Assembly: GCF_004343305.1 (NCBI RefSeq)
Contig: NZ_SMAF01000003.1
Span: 62,001 to 126,000, forward strand
Reading direction: 5' to 3'
DNA from: Pseudofulvimonas gallinarii
GTDB taxonomy: Bacteria > Pseudomonadota > Gammaproteobacteria > Xanthomonadales > UBA2363
Length of the DNA: 64,000 nt
Position numbers and translations under genes: made by a program. The notes beneath the pieces are model-generated. The model was not told where the DNA came from. It saw only the letters and a list, made by a program, of their open reading frames with translations, and ran no database searches. This document shows positions 8,632 to 17,896 of this stretch, one piece after another (within the stretch, counting starts at the first letter, position 1; each line of letters starts with the position of its first letter).

Positions 8632-9312
8632 ATGCGCATCCTGCTGGTTGAAGACGAAGCCCCGCTGCGCGAGACGCTGGCGGCACGACTGAAGCGCGAA
8701 GGCTATGCGGTGGATACCGCCGCCGATGGCGAGGAAGGACTGTTCCTCGGCAAGGAGGTGCCGTTCGACCTGGCGATCATCGACCTGGGCCTGCCGCGCA
8801 TGAACGGCATGGAGCTGATCGAGAAGCTGCGCGAGGAAAACTGCCGCTTCCCGATCCTCGTGCTGACCGCCCGCGGCAGCTGGCAGGACAAGGTCGAAGG
8901 GCTCAAGACCGGCGCCGACGACTACCTGGTCAAGCCCTTCCACGTCGAGGAACTGCTGGCGCGCATGAACGCGCTGATGCGCCGCGCCAGCGGCTGGAGC
9001 AAGCCGTTGATCCAGTGCGGGCCGGTGGTCATGGACACGACGGCGCAGACCGTCAGTGTCAACGACGAAATGGTCGAGCTGACCAGCTACGAGTACAAGG
9101 TGCTCGAATACCTGATGATGCACGCCGGCGAACTGGTGTCGAAGGCGGAGCTGACCGAACACATCTACCAGCAGGACTTCGACCGCGACTCCAATGTGCT
9201 CGAGGTCTTCATCGGCCGCCTGCGTCGCAAGCTGGACCCGGAAGGCACGCTGAAGCCGATCGACACCGTGCGTGGTCGCGGTTACCGCTTCTCCATCCCG
9301 CGTTCGGAGTAG
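8632..9312 (+). CDS. phoP: PhoP-like OmpR-family response regulator
   Basis: 226-residue two-domain DNA-binding regulator. The receiver has the acidic pair in LLVEDEAPL, the phospho-acceptor Asp in IIDLGLPRMNGMELI (about residue 51), the conserved Thr in VLTARGSW and the Lys in YLVKPFH. The C-terminal winged helix has ELTSYEYKVLEYLMMH, DRDSNVLEVFIGRLRRKLD and TVRGRGYRFSIP. These match PhoP more closely than other OmpR-family members. An AGGGAGA ribosome site (8618-8624) lies upstream of the ATG. The sensor gene follows 120 bases later. Confidence 0.92.
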   Translation: MRILLVEDEAPLRETLAARLKREGYAVDTAADGEEGLFLGKEVPFDLAIIDLGLPRMNGMELIEKLREENCRFPILVLTARGSWQDKVEGLKTGADDYLVKPFHVEELLARMNALMRRASGWSKPLIQCGPVVMDTTAQTVSVNDEMVELTSYEYKVLEYLMMHAGELVSKAELTEHIYQQDFDRDSNVLEVFIGRLRRKLDPEGTLKPIDTVRGRGYRFSIPRSE

Positions 9313-9432
9313 CCGTCAGGCCCCGCCCGCGGCGGGTCCTGATGCGACGGCACACCGGCGGCGACCCGCCGCCGGACATTCAGCAACGATCCGCACCAGC
9401 ACCGGCTGGGCGGGTCTTCAAGGGGTAGGCCG

Positions 9433-10797
9433 GTGCGACCATGGTCGCTGCAATCGCGGTTGCTGTTGGTGGTGGCGGCGGCGCTGGTCGCCTTCCTCGG
9501 CCTGACCGGCTTCGCGCTAGATCAGGCCTTCCGCGAAAGCGCGCTGACCGCGCTGCGCGACCGGTTGCAGAGTTACGTCTGGGCCTATATCGCCGGCTCC
9601 GATCCCACGGTTTCCCGCCGGCTGGTATTGCCGGAAGTGGCGCCCGAACCGCGTTTCGACCAGCCGGGCTCGGGCCTGTATGCCGGCATCACCGGCGAAG
9701 AACTGCGCTGGGAGTCGGCGTCGGCGCTGGCGCGTGACCTGCCGTTCGAGGGCGAGCTCGCGCCGGGCGAGATGAGTTTCCAGGGGCCGCTGCCCAGCCC
9801 GGTCGGCGAGATCTACCTGCTCAGCTACGGCGTCGTCTGGGAACTGGCCGACCAGGACGAACTGCGCCTGACGATCCACATTGCCGAACATGCCTCCGGC
9901 CTGCGTGGCCAGGTCGTCGTGTTCCGCCAGACGCTGTGGTTCTATCTGGGGGCGGCCGGCGTGATGCTGCTGGTCCTCATGCTGCTGATGTTCCGGTGGG
10001 GTCTGTCGCCGCTGCGTCGCGTCCAGATCGAGCTGGCGCGGATCGAGGACGGGACCGCGCAGCGCCTTTCCGACCGCTATCCGCGCGAGCTCAAGGGCCT
10101 GACCGAAAGTGTCAACGATTTCATCGTCACCGAACGCGAACACCTGGTCCGCTATCGCAACACGCTGGGTGACCTTGCACACAGCCTGAAGACACCGCTG
10201 GCAGTGATGCGCACGCGTCTCGAGGCTTCCGCCGAGGGTCCATGTGCGGGCGAGCAGGAGGAACTGCTGGCGCAGGTCCGCCGCATGGACGAGATCGTCG
10301 CCTACCAGTTGTCGCGCGCGGCGACGTCCGGCCACCAGACCTTCGCCGCTCCGCTTGCCATCGAGCCGGCGGCGGAAGAGATCGTGCGCAGCCTGGAGAA
10401 GGTCTACGCCAGTCGCGGCGTGATCTGCGAATTCGAGATCGACCCGAAAGCGCGCTTCCATGGCGAGCGCGGTGACCTGCTGGAGCTGATGGGCAACCTG
10501 CTCGAAAACGCGTTCAAGTGGGCGCGTGGCCGTGTCCTGTTGAGCGTCAGCCGGGTCGACTTGCCGGGCGGCCGCCGTCCCGGCCTTGAAATGGCCGTGG
10601 AGGACGACGGGCCGGGCATTCCGGAAGACCGTATCGCCGATGTCCTCAAGCGCGGCGTGCGTGGTGACGAGCGCGTCGAAGGACATGGCATCGGCATGGC
10701 CATCGTCCAGGACATCCTGCGCGCCTATCGTGGCAGCCTCGACGTCGGCCGTTCCGGCGCACTGGGTGGTGCGCGCTTCCTGGTGCGCATGCCCTGA
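9433..10797 (+). CDS. phoQ: PhoQ-like sensor histidine kinase
   Basis: Inner-membrane sensor of 454 residues. It has an N-terminal membrane segment (LLLVVAAALVAFLGLTGFAL), a periplasmic domain of about 140 residues rich in Asp and Glu, a second membrane segment (FYLGAAGVMLLVLMLLMF), a HAMP-like linker, the phospho-acceptor His in TLGDLAHSLKTPLAV (about residue 250) and the ATPase boxes NLLENAFKWA, DDGPGIPEDRI and GHGIGMAIVQD. An acidic periplasmic surface fits PhoQ sensing of divalent cations or cationic peptides. The start is GTG; the bases AGGGGT at 9421-9426 sit six bases before it and could pair with a loop of the sX13-like sRNA. Confidence 0.9.
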   Translation: MRPWSLQSRLLLVVAAALVAFLGLTGFALDQAFRESALTALRDRLQSYVWAYIAGSDPTVSRRLVLPEVAPEPRFDQPGSGLYAGITGEELRWESASALARDLPFEGELAPGEMSFQGPLPSPVGEIYLLSYGVVWELADQDELRLTIHIAEHASGLRGQVVVFRQTLWFYLGAAGVMLLVLMLLMFRWGLSPLRRVQIELARIEDGTAQRLSDRYPRELKGLTESVNDFIVTEREHLVRYRNTLGDLAHSLKTPLAVMRTRLEASAEGPCAGEQEELLAQVRRMDEIVAYQLSRAATSGHQTFAAPLAIEPAAEEIVRSLEKVYASRGVICEFEIDPKARFHGERGDLLELMGNLLENAFKWARGRVLLSVSRVDLPGGRRPGLEMAVEDDGPGIPEDRIADVLKRGVRGDERVEGHGIGMAIVQDILRAYRGSLDVGRSGALGGARFLVRMP

Positions 10798-10922
10798 CCG
10801 GCACGCGCCGGTCTGCTTTTCGCGCCAGGCAATCAACGCCGACGAGCCGGGTCCGTTTGCCGCTGACCGCGGCATTCCGCTATGGTGCGCGTCTGGATTG
10901 CAGACCTTCACCGGAGTCGCCC

Positions 10923-11408
10923 ATGTCCCGCCTGATCGCGCTGTTCGCCGCCGGCCTCGTGCTGGCTGCCTGCTCCTCGTCCGAATCGCCCGCTCCGGCA
11001 CCGGCGGCGGACAAGGCGGCAACGGAAACGGCCAGCGCACCGGCGCCCGCGCCCGCGGCACCCGCCGCCCCGGAAATCCCGGTGGGCGAGTGTGGCGACC
11101 AGGGCTCGCGTCCCGCCGAGGAGCGGATCGCCAATACTCCGAAGTGGTCGACGGCCAGCGAGCTGGAGAACTTCGGTTTCGATGTCTATCGTGGTGACAG
11201 CGAGGAAGGTCCCTTCGAGCGCCTTACCGGATCGCCGATCCTCGGGGCCGGCACGTCCGACGAACCGCACCAGTACAGCTTCCGTGACGACAGCATCGAC
11301 CCGTGCAAGGACTACTGGTACTACGTCGAGGCCATCTCCACGTCCGGTGCCCGTGAGAAGTTCACGCCGACCTTCCGCGCACCGGCCAAGCGCCGCGCCG
11401 CGGAGTAA
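10923..11408 (+). CDS. Lipoprotein with a fibronectin-III-like domain
   Basis: 161 residues. The lipobox LVLAAC at about residues 14-19 is followed by a Pro/Ala-rich spacer and a beta-rich domain with FGFDVYRGDSEEGPFERLTG, YSFRDDSIDPCKDYWYYVEAISTSG, the strand pattern of an FN3 fold. The DDS after the first Cys region does not decide inner or outer membrane sorting; the +2 residue is Ser, which favours the outer membrane. It lies 15 bases before the ABC permease gene, so it may be transcribed with the glycan exporter. Function unknown. Confidence 0.7.
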   Translation: MSRLIALFAAGLVLAACSSSESPAPAPAADKAATETASAPAPAPAAPAAPEIPVGECGDQGSRPAEERIANTPKWSTASELENFGFDVYRGDSEEGPFERLTGSPILGAGTSDEPHQYSFRDDSIDPCKDYWYYVEAISTSGAREKFTPTFRAPAKRRAAE

Positions 11409-11423
11409 GCCGCACCCGCCACC

Positions 11424-12179
11424 GTGCGTTTCCTCGAGCTGCTCTGGTTCAGCGCCTACGCGGAGCTGAAGGCGGAGTCCGCGCGCAGCTACCTGGGGTT
11501 CGTCTGGTGGCTGCTTGAGCCGGCCATGTTCATGGCCGTGTTCTATGTCGCCTTCGGCGTGCTGATGGGCATGCGCGACCCGGACTATATCCCGTTCCTG
11601 ATCATCGGCCTCACGCTGTGGCAGTGGTTCAAGTCCTGCATCAGCCACGGCGGCTACGCGATCTGGCTCAACATACCGATGATGCGCCAGGTGCGCCTGC
11701 CGGTGCTGCTTTTCCCGCTGACCGTGGTGGTCAGCGATACTGTCAAGTTCCTGTTTGTGTTCGCCGTGCTGCTGCTGATCCTGTGGTCGCTGGGCTATGG
11801 CCCATGGCGCGGCTACGTGGCGCTGCCGCTGGTGTTCGGCGTGCTGCTGCTGCTGGCGACCGCCTGCGGCGTGGCGGCTGCCGCCATCGTCCCGTTCGTG
11901 CCGGACATCCGTTTCGTCATCGAGAACGCGCTGATGGCGATGATGTTCGTGTCCGGCGTCGTCTTCTCGCTGGGCTCGCTGAGCGAGCCCTACCGCAGCT
12001 GGGTGGCGCTGAATCCGCTGGTCGGCATCCTGGAGTCGGCGCGCGACATCCTGATGCGTGGGCAATGGCCGGACTGGATCCTTCTCGCCAAGGCCGCGGG
12101 CGGATCCATCGTGCTGCTGGTCATCGCGATCTTCGCCATCCATCGCCTGGCGCCGCGTTACGCCAAACTGGCCGTATGA
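11424..12179 (+). CDS. ABC-2 type polysaccharide export permease (Wzm-like)
   Basis: Inner-membrane permease of 251 residues with six predicted membrane segments and the N-terminal amphipathic stretch ARSYLGFVWWLLEPAMFMAVFYVAFGVLMG typical of Wzm, KpsM and TagG. It should move an undecaprenyl-linked or lipid-linked glycan to the periplasmic face, driven by the ATPase encoded next. Start is GTG at 11424, 15 bases after the lipoprotein stop. The ATPase start follows 13 bases after its stop. Confidence 0.92.
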   Translation: MRFLELLWFSAYAELKAESARSYLGFVWWLLEPAMFMAVFYVAFGVLMGMRDPDYIPFLIIGLTLWQWFKSCISHGGYAIWLNIPMMRQVRLPVLLFPLTVVVSDTVKFLFVFAVLLLILWSLGYGPWRGYVALPLVFGVLLLLATACGVAAAAIVPFVPDIRFVIENALMAMMFVSGVVFSLGSLSEPYRSWVALNPLVGILESARDILMRGQWPDWILLAKAAGGSIVLLVIAIFAIHRLAPRYAKLAV

Positions 12180-12192
12180 GCGCCGCGATGCG

Positions 12193-12900
12193 ATGTCACA
12201 GGGCGGGCCGGCCGTGAGCGAAATACTGTTGCGCCTTGAAAACGTCGGCGTCGCCTATCACGGCGTTCGCCGCGTCGGCGCCGGCGCCTTCTGGGCCGTT
12301 GAAGACGTGAGCCTCGACCTTCGCGAGGGCGAGACGCTCGGGTTGATCGGTCGCAATGGCGCCGGCAAGAGCACGCTGCTGCGCGTCATCGCCGGCATCC
12401 TGCGGCCCGATCGCGGCCGCGTGGTGGTGAAGCGGCCGCTGCGGATCCAGATGCTGGCGTTGGGGCTGGGTTTCGTCCCGCACCTGTCCGGGCGTGACAA
12501 TGCGCTCCTGAGCGGTATGCTCCTGGGCTTGCGCCGTCGCAAGATCGAGCGCTGCCTGCCGGCAATCCAGGACTATTCGGAACTGGGCGATTTCTTCGAG
12601 ATGCCGCTGAGTACCTACTCCAGCGGCATGGTGATGCGTCTGGGCTTCGCGGTGGCGATGCAGTCGCAACCGGACGTCCTGCTCATCGACGAGGTGCTGG
12701 GCGTCGGCGATGCCGAATTCCTCAAGAAATCCGAAGGGGACCTGCGCCAGCGAATGCGCTCCGGCATGACCTGCGTGCTGGTGTCACACCAGGACTCGAC
12801 GGTCGAGGAACTCGCTCACCGCGCCGCCTGGATCGAGCATGGCAAGCTGGTCATGCAGGATGACGTCGGCGCGGTGCTGTCGGCCTATCACGCCGCCTGA
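12193..12900 (+). CDS. ABC-type polysaccharide export ATPase (Wzt/KpsT-like)
   Basis: 235 residues. Walker A GRNGAGKST, signature YSSGMVMRLGFAVAM, Walker B DVLLIDEVLGVGD, D-loop and the switch His in LVSHQDS are all intact. The length stops right after the nucleotide-binding domain, so there is no C-terminal carbohydrate-binding domain as in Wzt proteins that need a modified glycan end; KpsT or TagH-type exporters are the better comparison. ATG 12193 is used; GTG 12214 is a possible later start. Works with the permease upstream. Confidence 0.92.
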   Translation: MSQGGPAVSEILLRLENVGVAYHGVRRVGAGAFWAVEDVSLDLREGETLGLIGRNGAGKSTLLRVIAGILRPDRGRVVVKRPLRIQMLALGLGFVPHLSGRDNALLSGMLLGLRRRKIERCLPAIQDYSELGDFFEMPLSTYSSGMVMRLGFAVAMQSQPDVLLIDEVLGVGDAEFLKKSEGDLRQRMRSGMTCVLVSHQDSTVEELAHRAAWIEHGKLVMQDDVGAVLSAYHAA

Positions 12901-12915
12901 TTGCGGTTTGACAAG

Positions 12916-13737
12916 TCAGATGGCCGCGAGGGCCAGCTCTTTCTGGATTTGGCGGGCAAGAGACCGGCGATCAACTTGGCTGGCAGCCGGCCCGGGTTTC
13001 AGCGACACATAGAACTCGCAGCCCACCGAATCAAAGAAACACGATTCGGCAAGGTCGATCAGGTCCAACTGTTGCAGCTCGTGGACGATCAGCCGGAAGC
13101 TGGACGGGGTGAACCGCCATGCATGGATGTCGATATATGGCGCGTCCGTCTGTTGTGCGAGCTGGAAGAAGTTGCGCGCCTCCTCCAACGAATGCAGGTG
13201 CCTGACGTCGCCCCGCGTTCCTGCAACCCAGGTGATCGCGCCATCAAGCGCGGACGCGGACGAGAAATAGTCGAACACCCACCCGGCGGGGTGTCGGGAG
13301 CGTTTTTCCAGATGTGCCTGGAGGGCGTCACCGGTAGAGCTCAGGGGGCGGAAATAGTCGAAGCAGTAACGCTTGTCCGGGATCGCCAGGGAAAGGGTCC
13401 CCGTTGGTTTCAACAACTTCCGGCATTCGCCCAGGAAGCCGACCAGATCCGGCACATGTTCAATCACGTGTGAAGCGATGATCCAGTCGTAGCGACCTTC
13501 CTGGCCGATCAGTTCGCTCAGGGGTTGGCCTTGCCAGACATAATCGACCTTTTCGATGGCGCTTGTGTCGACGCCGTGGCCGGTGTACTTGGCAACGAGT
13601 CCAGCCTGATCCATATGGTCAACCGTTTCGACGTTGAAACCCGCACGCTTGGGCGCAATCGGGTTGTAGCTGGGACCTATCTCGAGTCCCAAGCCGCGGC
13701 GATCGATGTGCGCGAAGATCCTGTCGTTGCGATTCAT
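12916..13737 (-). CDS. Class I SAM-dependent methyltransferase
   Basis: 273 residues. Motif I region GLGLEIGPSYNP, the acidic end of strand 2 (VETVDHM), DWIIASHVIEHVPDL after strand 4 and LKPTGTLSLAIPD are the usual landmarks. Position in the locus suggests a sugar or glycan methyltransferase. It stands alone on the minus strand inside a plus-strand glycan cluster and its third codon positions look less GC-biased than those of its neighbours, which hints at separate ancestry. The ATG at 13737 starts right before the conserved region; upstream in-frame sequence looks non-coding. The acceptor is unknown. Confidence 0.85.
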   Translation of the reverse strand: MNRNDRIFAHIDRRGLGLEIGPSYNPIAPKRAGFNVETVDHMDQAGLVAKYTGHGVDTSAIEKVDYVWQGQPLSELIGQEGRYDWIIASHVIEHVPDLVGFLGECRKLLKPTGTLSLAIPDKRYCFDYFRPLSSTGDALQAHLEKRSRHPAGWVFDYFSSASALDGAITWVAGTRGDVRHLHSLEEARNFFQLAQQTDAPYIDIHAWRFTPSSFRLIVHELQQLDLIDLAESCFFDSVGCEFYVSLKPGPAASQVDRRSLARQIQKELALAAI

Positions 13738-13912
13738 GGCGGACCGTGGTCGGAGATGAGTGAAATGGGCAAGGTGCCGGGGAAAAGCGGACGCGTACGG
13801 CGGTGATGCCGCCATCCGCTCCGGGCGCCCGTCCCTGTTAGCATACCCGATTGCGTTTGTGCCTCCTCGTCCGTGGCCGGCGCTTCATTGTGTTGTTCAA
13901 CGGATTGCGCCC

Positions 13913-16900
13913 ATGCTTCATCGTCAAGAAGGCTGCAGGCTCCTGCGCGGCAGGGGTATCGAAATCGGCGCACTGCACGCTGCGACGCCCCTGTCCCCCG
14001 CGTTGCATGTCGAATACTGCGATGCCATGGATGAGGAGACGGCACGGCAGCGGTTCCCCGAACTGGCCGGCGCGGCACTTGCGAAGCCCGATCACCTGGT
14101 CGATGTCGATCTGGCCGGCCTGGCTCCGTTCGCCCGGCACAGTCTCGATTTCGTCATTGCCAACATGGTTCTTGCCCACCTGGGCAATCCGCTGCGTCTG
14201 CTGGAGGAGATGGTGCGCGTCGTGAAGCCCGGCGGGCATATCGTCGTCTCGGCCGCCGACAAGCGCTTCACCCATGACCGGGACCGGCCCTCGACGTCCT
14301 TCGATGCACTGCTGCAGGCGCATGCCGAAGGCCGGTCTTCGCCGGAGGACCAGCTTTACGTCGACCTGCTTGAAGTGCTGGATGTCGGGCAACTGCGTGG
14401 GCCGGCGCGGCGGGTCGCGCAGGCTCTCGAACGCGTGCGCGAACGACGCGAAGCCGTACACGTCTGGGACAGCACGGACTTCCGGGCATTTCTGGAGCGC
14501 GCTTTCCAGCATTTCGGTGTCGCGGCGACCTGTGTGTACGAGCGTGTCGGAGACGAAACGGGCGTGGAGGATTTCTCTGTCTGGCGTATCGGTCCTGCTG
14601 TGTCGATGACCGGCGATCAGAACTGCGCCGCTTCCGGACCGGGCGCCACCGGGCCCGGTCCCGGTGCCGGGCACCCGCCCATCGAGCCGGCCGCAGGTTC
14701 AGTTGTGCCGTCCGGCGCGGCCGCCTCGCCTGCGCGCAAGGAGCCCCGCACCGCGCCCGGTGTCCTGCTGCTGGGCATGCACCGTTCCGGCACGTCGCTG
14801 GCCACGCGGTTGCTGGGCGATGCCGGCCTGTGGCTCGGCAGCGAGGATGATTTCCTGCCCGCACATCCGCAGGACAACCCGGATGGCTACTGGGAGCGCC
14901 GCGACGTCTACGAGGCCCAGGCAGATTTCCTCCGTGCGCTGGGTCGCGACTGGGACCGGCTCGCCGGCTATCCGGGCGATGCGTTCGACACCGTGGCCGC
15001 GCATGATCTGCGCGCCGCACTGCAGGCCATCGTCGGCAGGCTGCAGCCGCATTCGCCATGGCTGGTGAAGGATCCGCGACTGGGCCTCGTGTTGCCGGCC
15101 TGGCGCGACGCCGGGGCTGACTTCGTACCCGTGGTCGTCATCCGTCATCCACTGGAAATCGCCGGCTCGCTGGCCCGCTCGCCGCGCGGTGTCTATCCGA
15201 CCGCCTATCTGCTGGCATTGTGGGAAAAATACCTGCGAAGGACGCTGGCGGGCCTTGATGGCCAGCCGGCGGTTTTCCTGGCCTACCGCCGCCTGATGGC
15301 CGATCCCGCCGCCGAACTTGCACGCGTCGTCGGGGCGCTGACCGCCGCAGGCCTCCGCGGACTGGCCGTGCCAGATCCGGGGAAGCTGGCGGAACGTATC
15401 AAGCCCGGGCTCTACCGGCAGCGCAGCGAAGGCGATCCGGACGGGTTGATGACGGCGGCGCAGCAGCGACTCTGGGCACAGGTCGAAGATGCTGCCCGTC
15501 AACCGGGAATGCAGGCCGTGCAGCCGGATGACCCTGAGCCGGACGGGATCCTGGCCCTGTTCCAGGATGCCTTCGACCAGCGCATCGCCATCGGGCGGCA
15601 TCTGGCCACCGACGACAACGTCCGTGCCATTGCAGCGATCAATGCGGCAACGGCGGAGATGCGCGAGATGGTCCAACAACGGCTCGACAACGAGCGCCGG
15701 AACAACGAGGCGCTGCGCGAGCGCATTCGCGCCCTGGAGGACGGCGAGCACGATCTGCGTGAGCGCCTGGGTGCCGATCTGGAAACGCGGGCGAGATTGC
15801 AGCAGGAACTGGAACAGGCGCAGCTGGGCCTGCAGGCCGCCGATGCCCGCTGCGAGCAGGCGCATCGGAGCGTACAGGACATGCAGCGGTCGCTGTCGTG
15901 GCGCATTACCGCGCCACTGCGCTGGGTCGCGGGAAAGCTGCGCCTGCCGCGGATGTCGTGGCGGTTCGAGCAGCGCCTGTACAGGATGTACTACGGGTTC
16001 CCCGGCATCAGTTATCGCCGCAAGCGGCAGCTCATCCTCTGGCTGCATCGCCGCCTGCCGTTCCTCACCCGATCGACGCAGTCCTACACCCTGTTCAACC
16101 AGGGCGCCAGCCGTCCCAGCGACATCCCGCCGGTACCACGAATGGATGCCGCGCGTGCCGCAGAGGTGCTGAAGACGCTGGCGCGGCAGCCGGTGTTCTC
16201 GATCATCATGCCGGTCTACAACACCGACCCGCGCTGGCTGCACGATGCCATCGAGTCGCTGCGCAACCAGTATTACGGGAAGTGGGAGCTGTGCATCGTC
16301 GACGACTGCTCCAACAAACCCGAGACCCTGGAGTACCTGGCGCAGCTGGACGACCCCCGTATCCGCCAGCAGCGCATGGAGAGCAACGCCGGCATCGCCC
16401 GGACGACCAACGCGGCGCTGGCGTTGGCGACCGGCGAGTACATCGGACTCCTCGACCACGACGACGTCCTTACCCGCGACGCATTGCTTGAGAACGTCCT
16501 TGTTCTGCAGGATCCCCAGGTCGACCTCATCTATTCGGACGAGGACAAGATGGATGTCGACGGTGGTTGCCACGGCCCTGTCTACAAGCCCGACTATTCA
16601 CCCGACTACCTGTTCTCCAACAACTATTTCTGCCACTTCACGGTGGTAGCCAGGAAGCTCGTCGACGAGGTGGGCGGCCTGCACTATGGCTATGACGGGG
16701 CGCAGGATTTCGATCTCGTGCTGCGATTGACCGAGCGGGCGCGCAAGGTCCACCACATTCCCAAGGTGTTGTACCACTGGCGCATGGTGCCCAGCTCGAC
16801 GGCGGCGACGGCCGGCGCCAAGCCCTACACCTGGGAGGCCGGGCGGCGCGCGCTGACCGATGCGCTGACACGACGTGCCATTGCCGGTCGCGTCGACCTC

Positions 16901-17803
16901 GGCCCCTATCCGAATACCTACCACGTCCGCCGGGACATCCTCGGGAAGCCGCGGGTCAGCATCGTCGTGCCCTTCCGCGATGAGCCCGCCCTCCTGCGGC
17001 AGTGCGTCGGGTCGATCCTCGAGCGCAGCACCTGGCAGGATTTCGAGCTGGTACTGGTCGACAACCAGAGCCGCTTGCCGGAGACCGCCGCCCTCCTTGT
17101 CGAGCTGCAGCAGCGTGACGCGCGAGTCAGGGCGTTGCGCTATGACCGGCCGTTCAACTACTCGGCGCTGCACAACTGGGTGGTGCCGCAGCTCAAGGGT
17201 GACCTGCTGCTGCTGCTCAACAACGACACGCAGGTCATCAGCAACGACTGGATCGAGTCACTGGTCGAGCACGCGCAGCGCCCGGAGGTTGGCGTCGTCG
17301 GTTGTCGTCTGCTGTATCCGGACGAGACGGTGCAGCATGGCGGCGTCATCATCGGCATCGGCTCCTTCGCCGGCCATGCGCACCACCTGATTCCCGCCGA
17401 CCATCCCGGCTACATGGCGAAGCCGCACCTGCTGCAGAACGTCAGCGCCGTGACCTTCGCCTGCGCGATGATGCGCATGTCCCTGTACCGCGAGCTGGGT
17501 GGGCTGGACGAAAAGAACCTCGGCGTGGCCTACAACGACGTCGATTTCTGCCTGCGTGCGATGGAGAAGGGTTACCTCAACGTGTACACGCCGCATGCGG
17601 AGCTGTACCACCACGAGTCCAAGACCCGTGGCAGCGAGAATGACGAGGCGAAAAAGGCCCGGTTCGAGGCCGAGACAGGCTACATGCGGCGCCGTCATCG
17701 GGCGCTCCTGGAGCGTGGCGACCCGTTCTACAACATCAATTTCCGGAGCGATGGCAACAGTTACGAGGTCGATCCGGGCTATACCGCCACGCTGCCGGTC
17801 TAG
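13913..17803 (+). CDS. Four-module glycan enzyme: methyltransferase, sulfotransferase, two GT2 glycosyltransferases
   Basis: 1296 residues. Residues 1-215: methyltransferase-like (RGRGIEIGALH, DFVIANMVLAHLGNP, VVKPGGHIVVSAADK). A Pro/Ala/Gly-rich linker of about 50 residues follows. Residues about 280-525: sulfotransferase-like P-loop (LLGMHRSGTSLATRLLG) with WLVKDPRL and VIRHPLE. Residues about 575-660: charged coiled coil leading to SLSWRITAPLRW, a stretch often seen before GT2 domains. Residues about 758-960: first GT2 (FSIIMPVYNTDP, LLDHDDVL, YSDEDKMD). Residues about 1010-1290: second GT2 (VSIVVPFRDEP, LLLNNDTQVI, YNDVDFCLRAME). No membrane segment is seen, so it is probably cytoplasmic or membrane-associated. 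It could extend and then methylate or sulfate the glycan. ATG 13913 is chosen because homology starts there. Confidence 0.85.
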   Translation: MLHRQEGCRLLRGRGIEIGALHAATPLSPALHVEYCDAMDEETARQRFPELAGAALAKPDHLVDVDLAGLAPFARHSLDFVIANMVLAHLGNPLRLLEEMVRVVKPGGHIVVSAADKRFTHDRDRPSTSFDALLQAHAEGRSSPEDQLYVDLLEVLDVGQLRGPARRVAQALERVRERREAVHVWDSTDFRAFLERAFQHFGVAATCVYERVGDETGVEDFSVWRIGPAVSMTGDQNCAASGPGATGPGPGAGHPPIEPAAGSVVPSGAAASPARKEPRTAPGVLLLGMHRSGTSLATRLLGDAGLWLGSEDDFLPAHPQDNPDGYWERRDVYEAQADFLRALGRDWDRLAGYPGDAFDTVAAHDLRAALQAIVGRLQPHSPWLVKDPRLGLVLPAWRDAGADFVPVVVIRHPLEIAGSLARSPRGVYPTAYLLALWEKYLRRTLAGLDGQPAVFLAYRRLMADPAAELARVVGALTAAGLRGLAVPDPGKLAERIKPGLYRQRSEGDPDGLMTAAQQRLWAQVEDAARQPGMQAVQPDDPEPDGILALFQDAFDQRIAIGRHLATDDNVRAIAAINAATAEMREMVQQRLDNERRNNEALRERIRALEDGEHDLRERLGADLETRARLQQELEQAQLGLQAADARCEQAHRSVQDMQRSLSWRITAPLRWVAGKLRLPRMSWRFEQRLYRMYYGFPGISYRRKRQLILWLHRRLPFLTRSTQSYTLFNQGASRPSDIPPVPRMDAARAAEVLKTLARQPVFSIIMPVYNTDPRWLHDAIESLRNQYYGKWELCIVDDCSNKPETLEYLAQLDDPRIRQQRMESNAGIARTTNAALALATGEYIGLLDHDDVLTRDALLENVLVLQDPQVDLIYSDEDKMDVDGGCHGPVYKPDYSPDYLFSNNYFCHFTVVARKLVDEVGGLHYGYDGAQDFDLVLRLTERARKVHHIPKVLYHWRMVPSSTAATAGAKPYTWEAGRRALTDALTRRAIAGRVDLGPYPNTYHVRRDILGKPRVSIVVPFRDEPALLRQCVGSILERSTWQDFELVLVDNQSRLPETAALLVELQQRDARVRALRYDRPFNYSALHNWVVPQLKGDLLLLLNNDTQVISNDWIESLVEHAQRPEVGVVGCRLLYPDETVQHGGVIIGIGSFAGHAHHLIPADHPGYMAKPHLLQNVSAVTFACAMMRMSLYRELGGLDEKNLGVAYNDVDFCLRAMEKGYLNVYTPHAELYHHESKTRGSENDEAKKARFEAETGYMRRRHRALLERGDPFYNINFRSDGNSYEVDPGYTATLPV

Positions 17804-17896
17804 GAACATGCATGGCCCGTACAGCGGCACGACGATGGGCCGGGCATCGGCCGGATGCGCCCCAGCGTTCGCGGGTCGGTATGGCAGGACGGTCTG

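Noticed and set aside
14699-16573. Minus-strand open frame inside the four-module enzyme
   Set aside because: Antisense shadow of a strongly conserved coding region.
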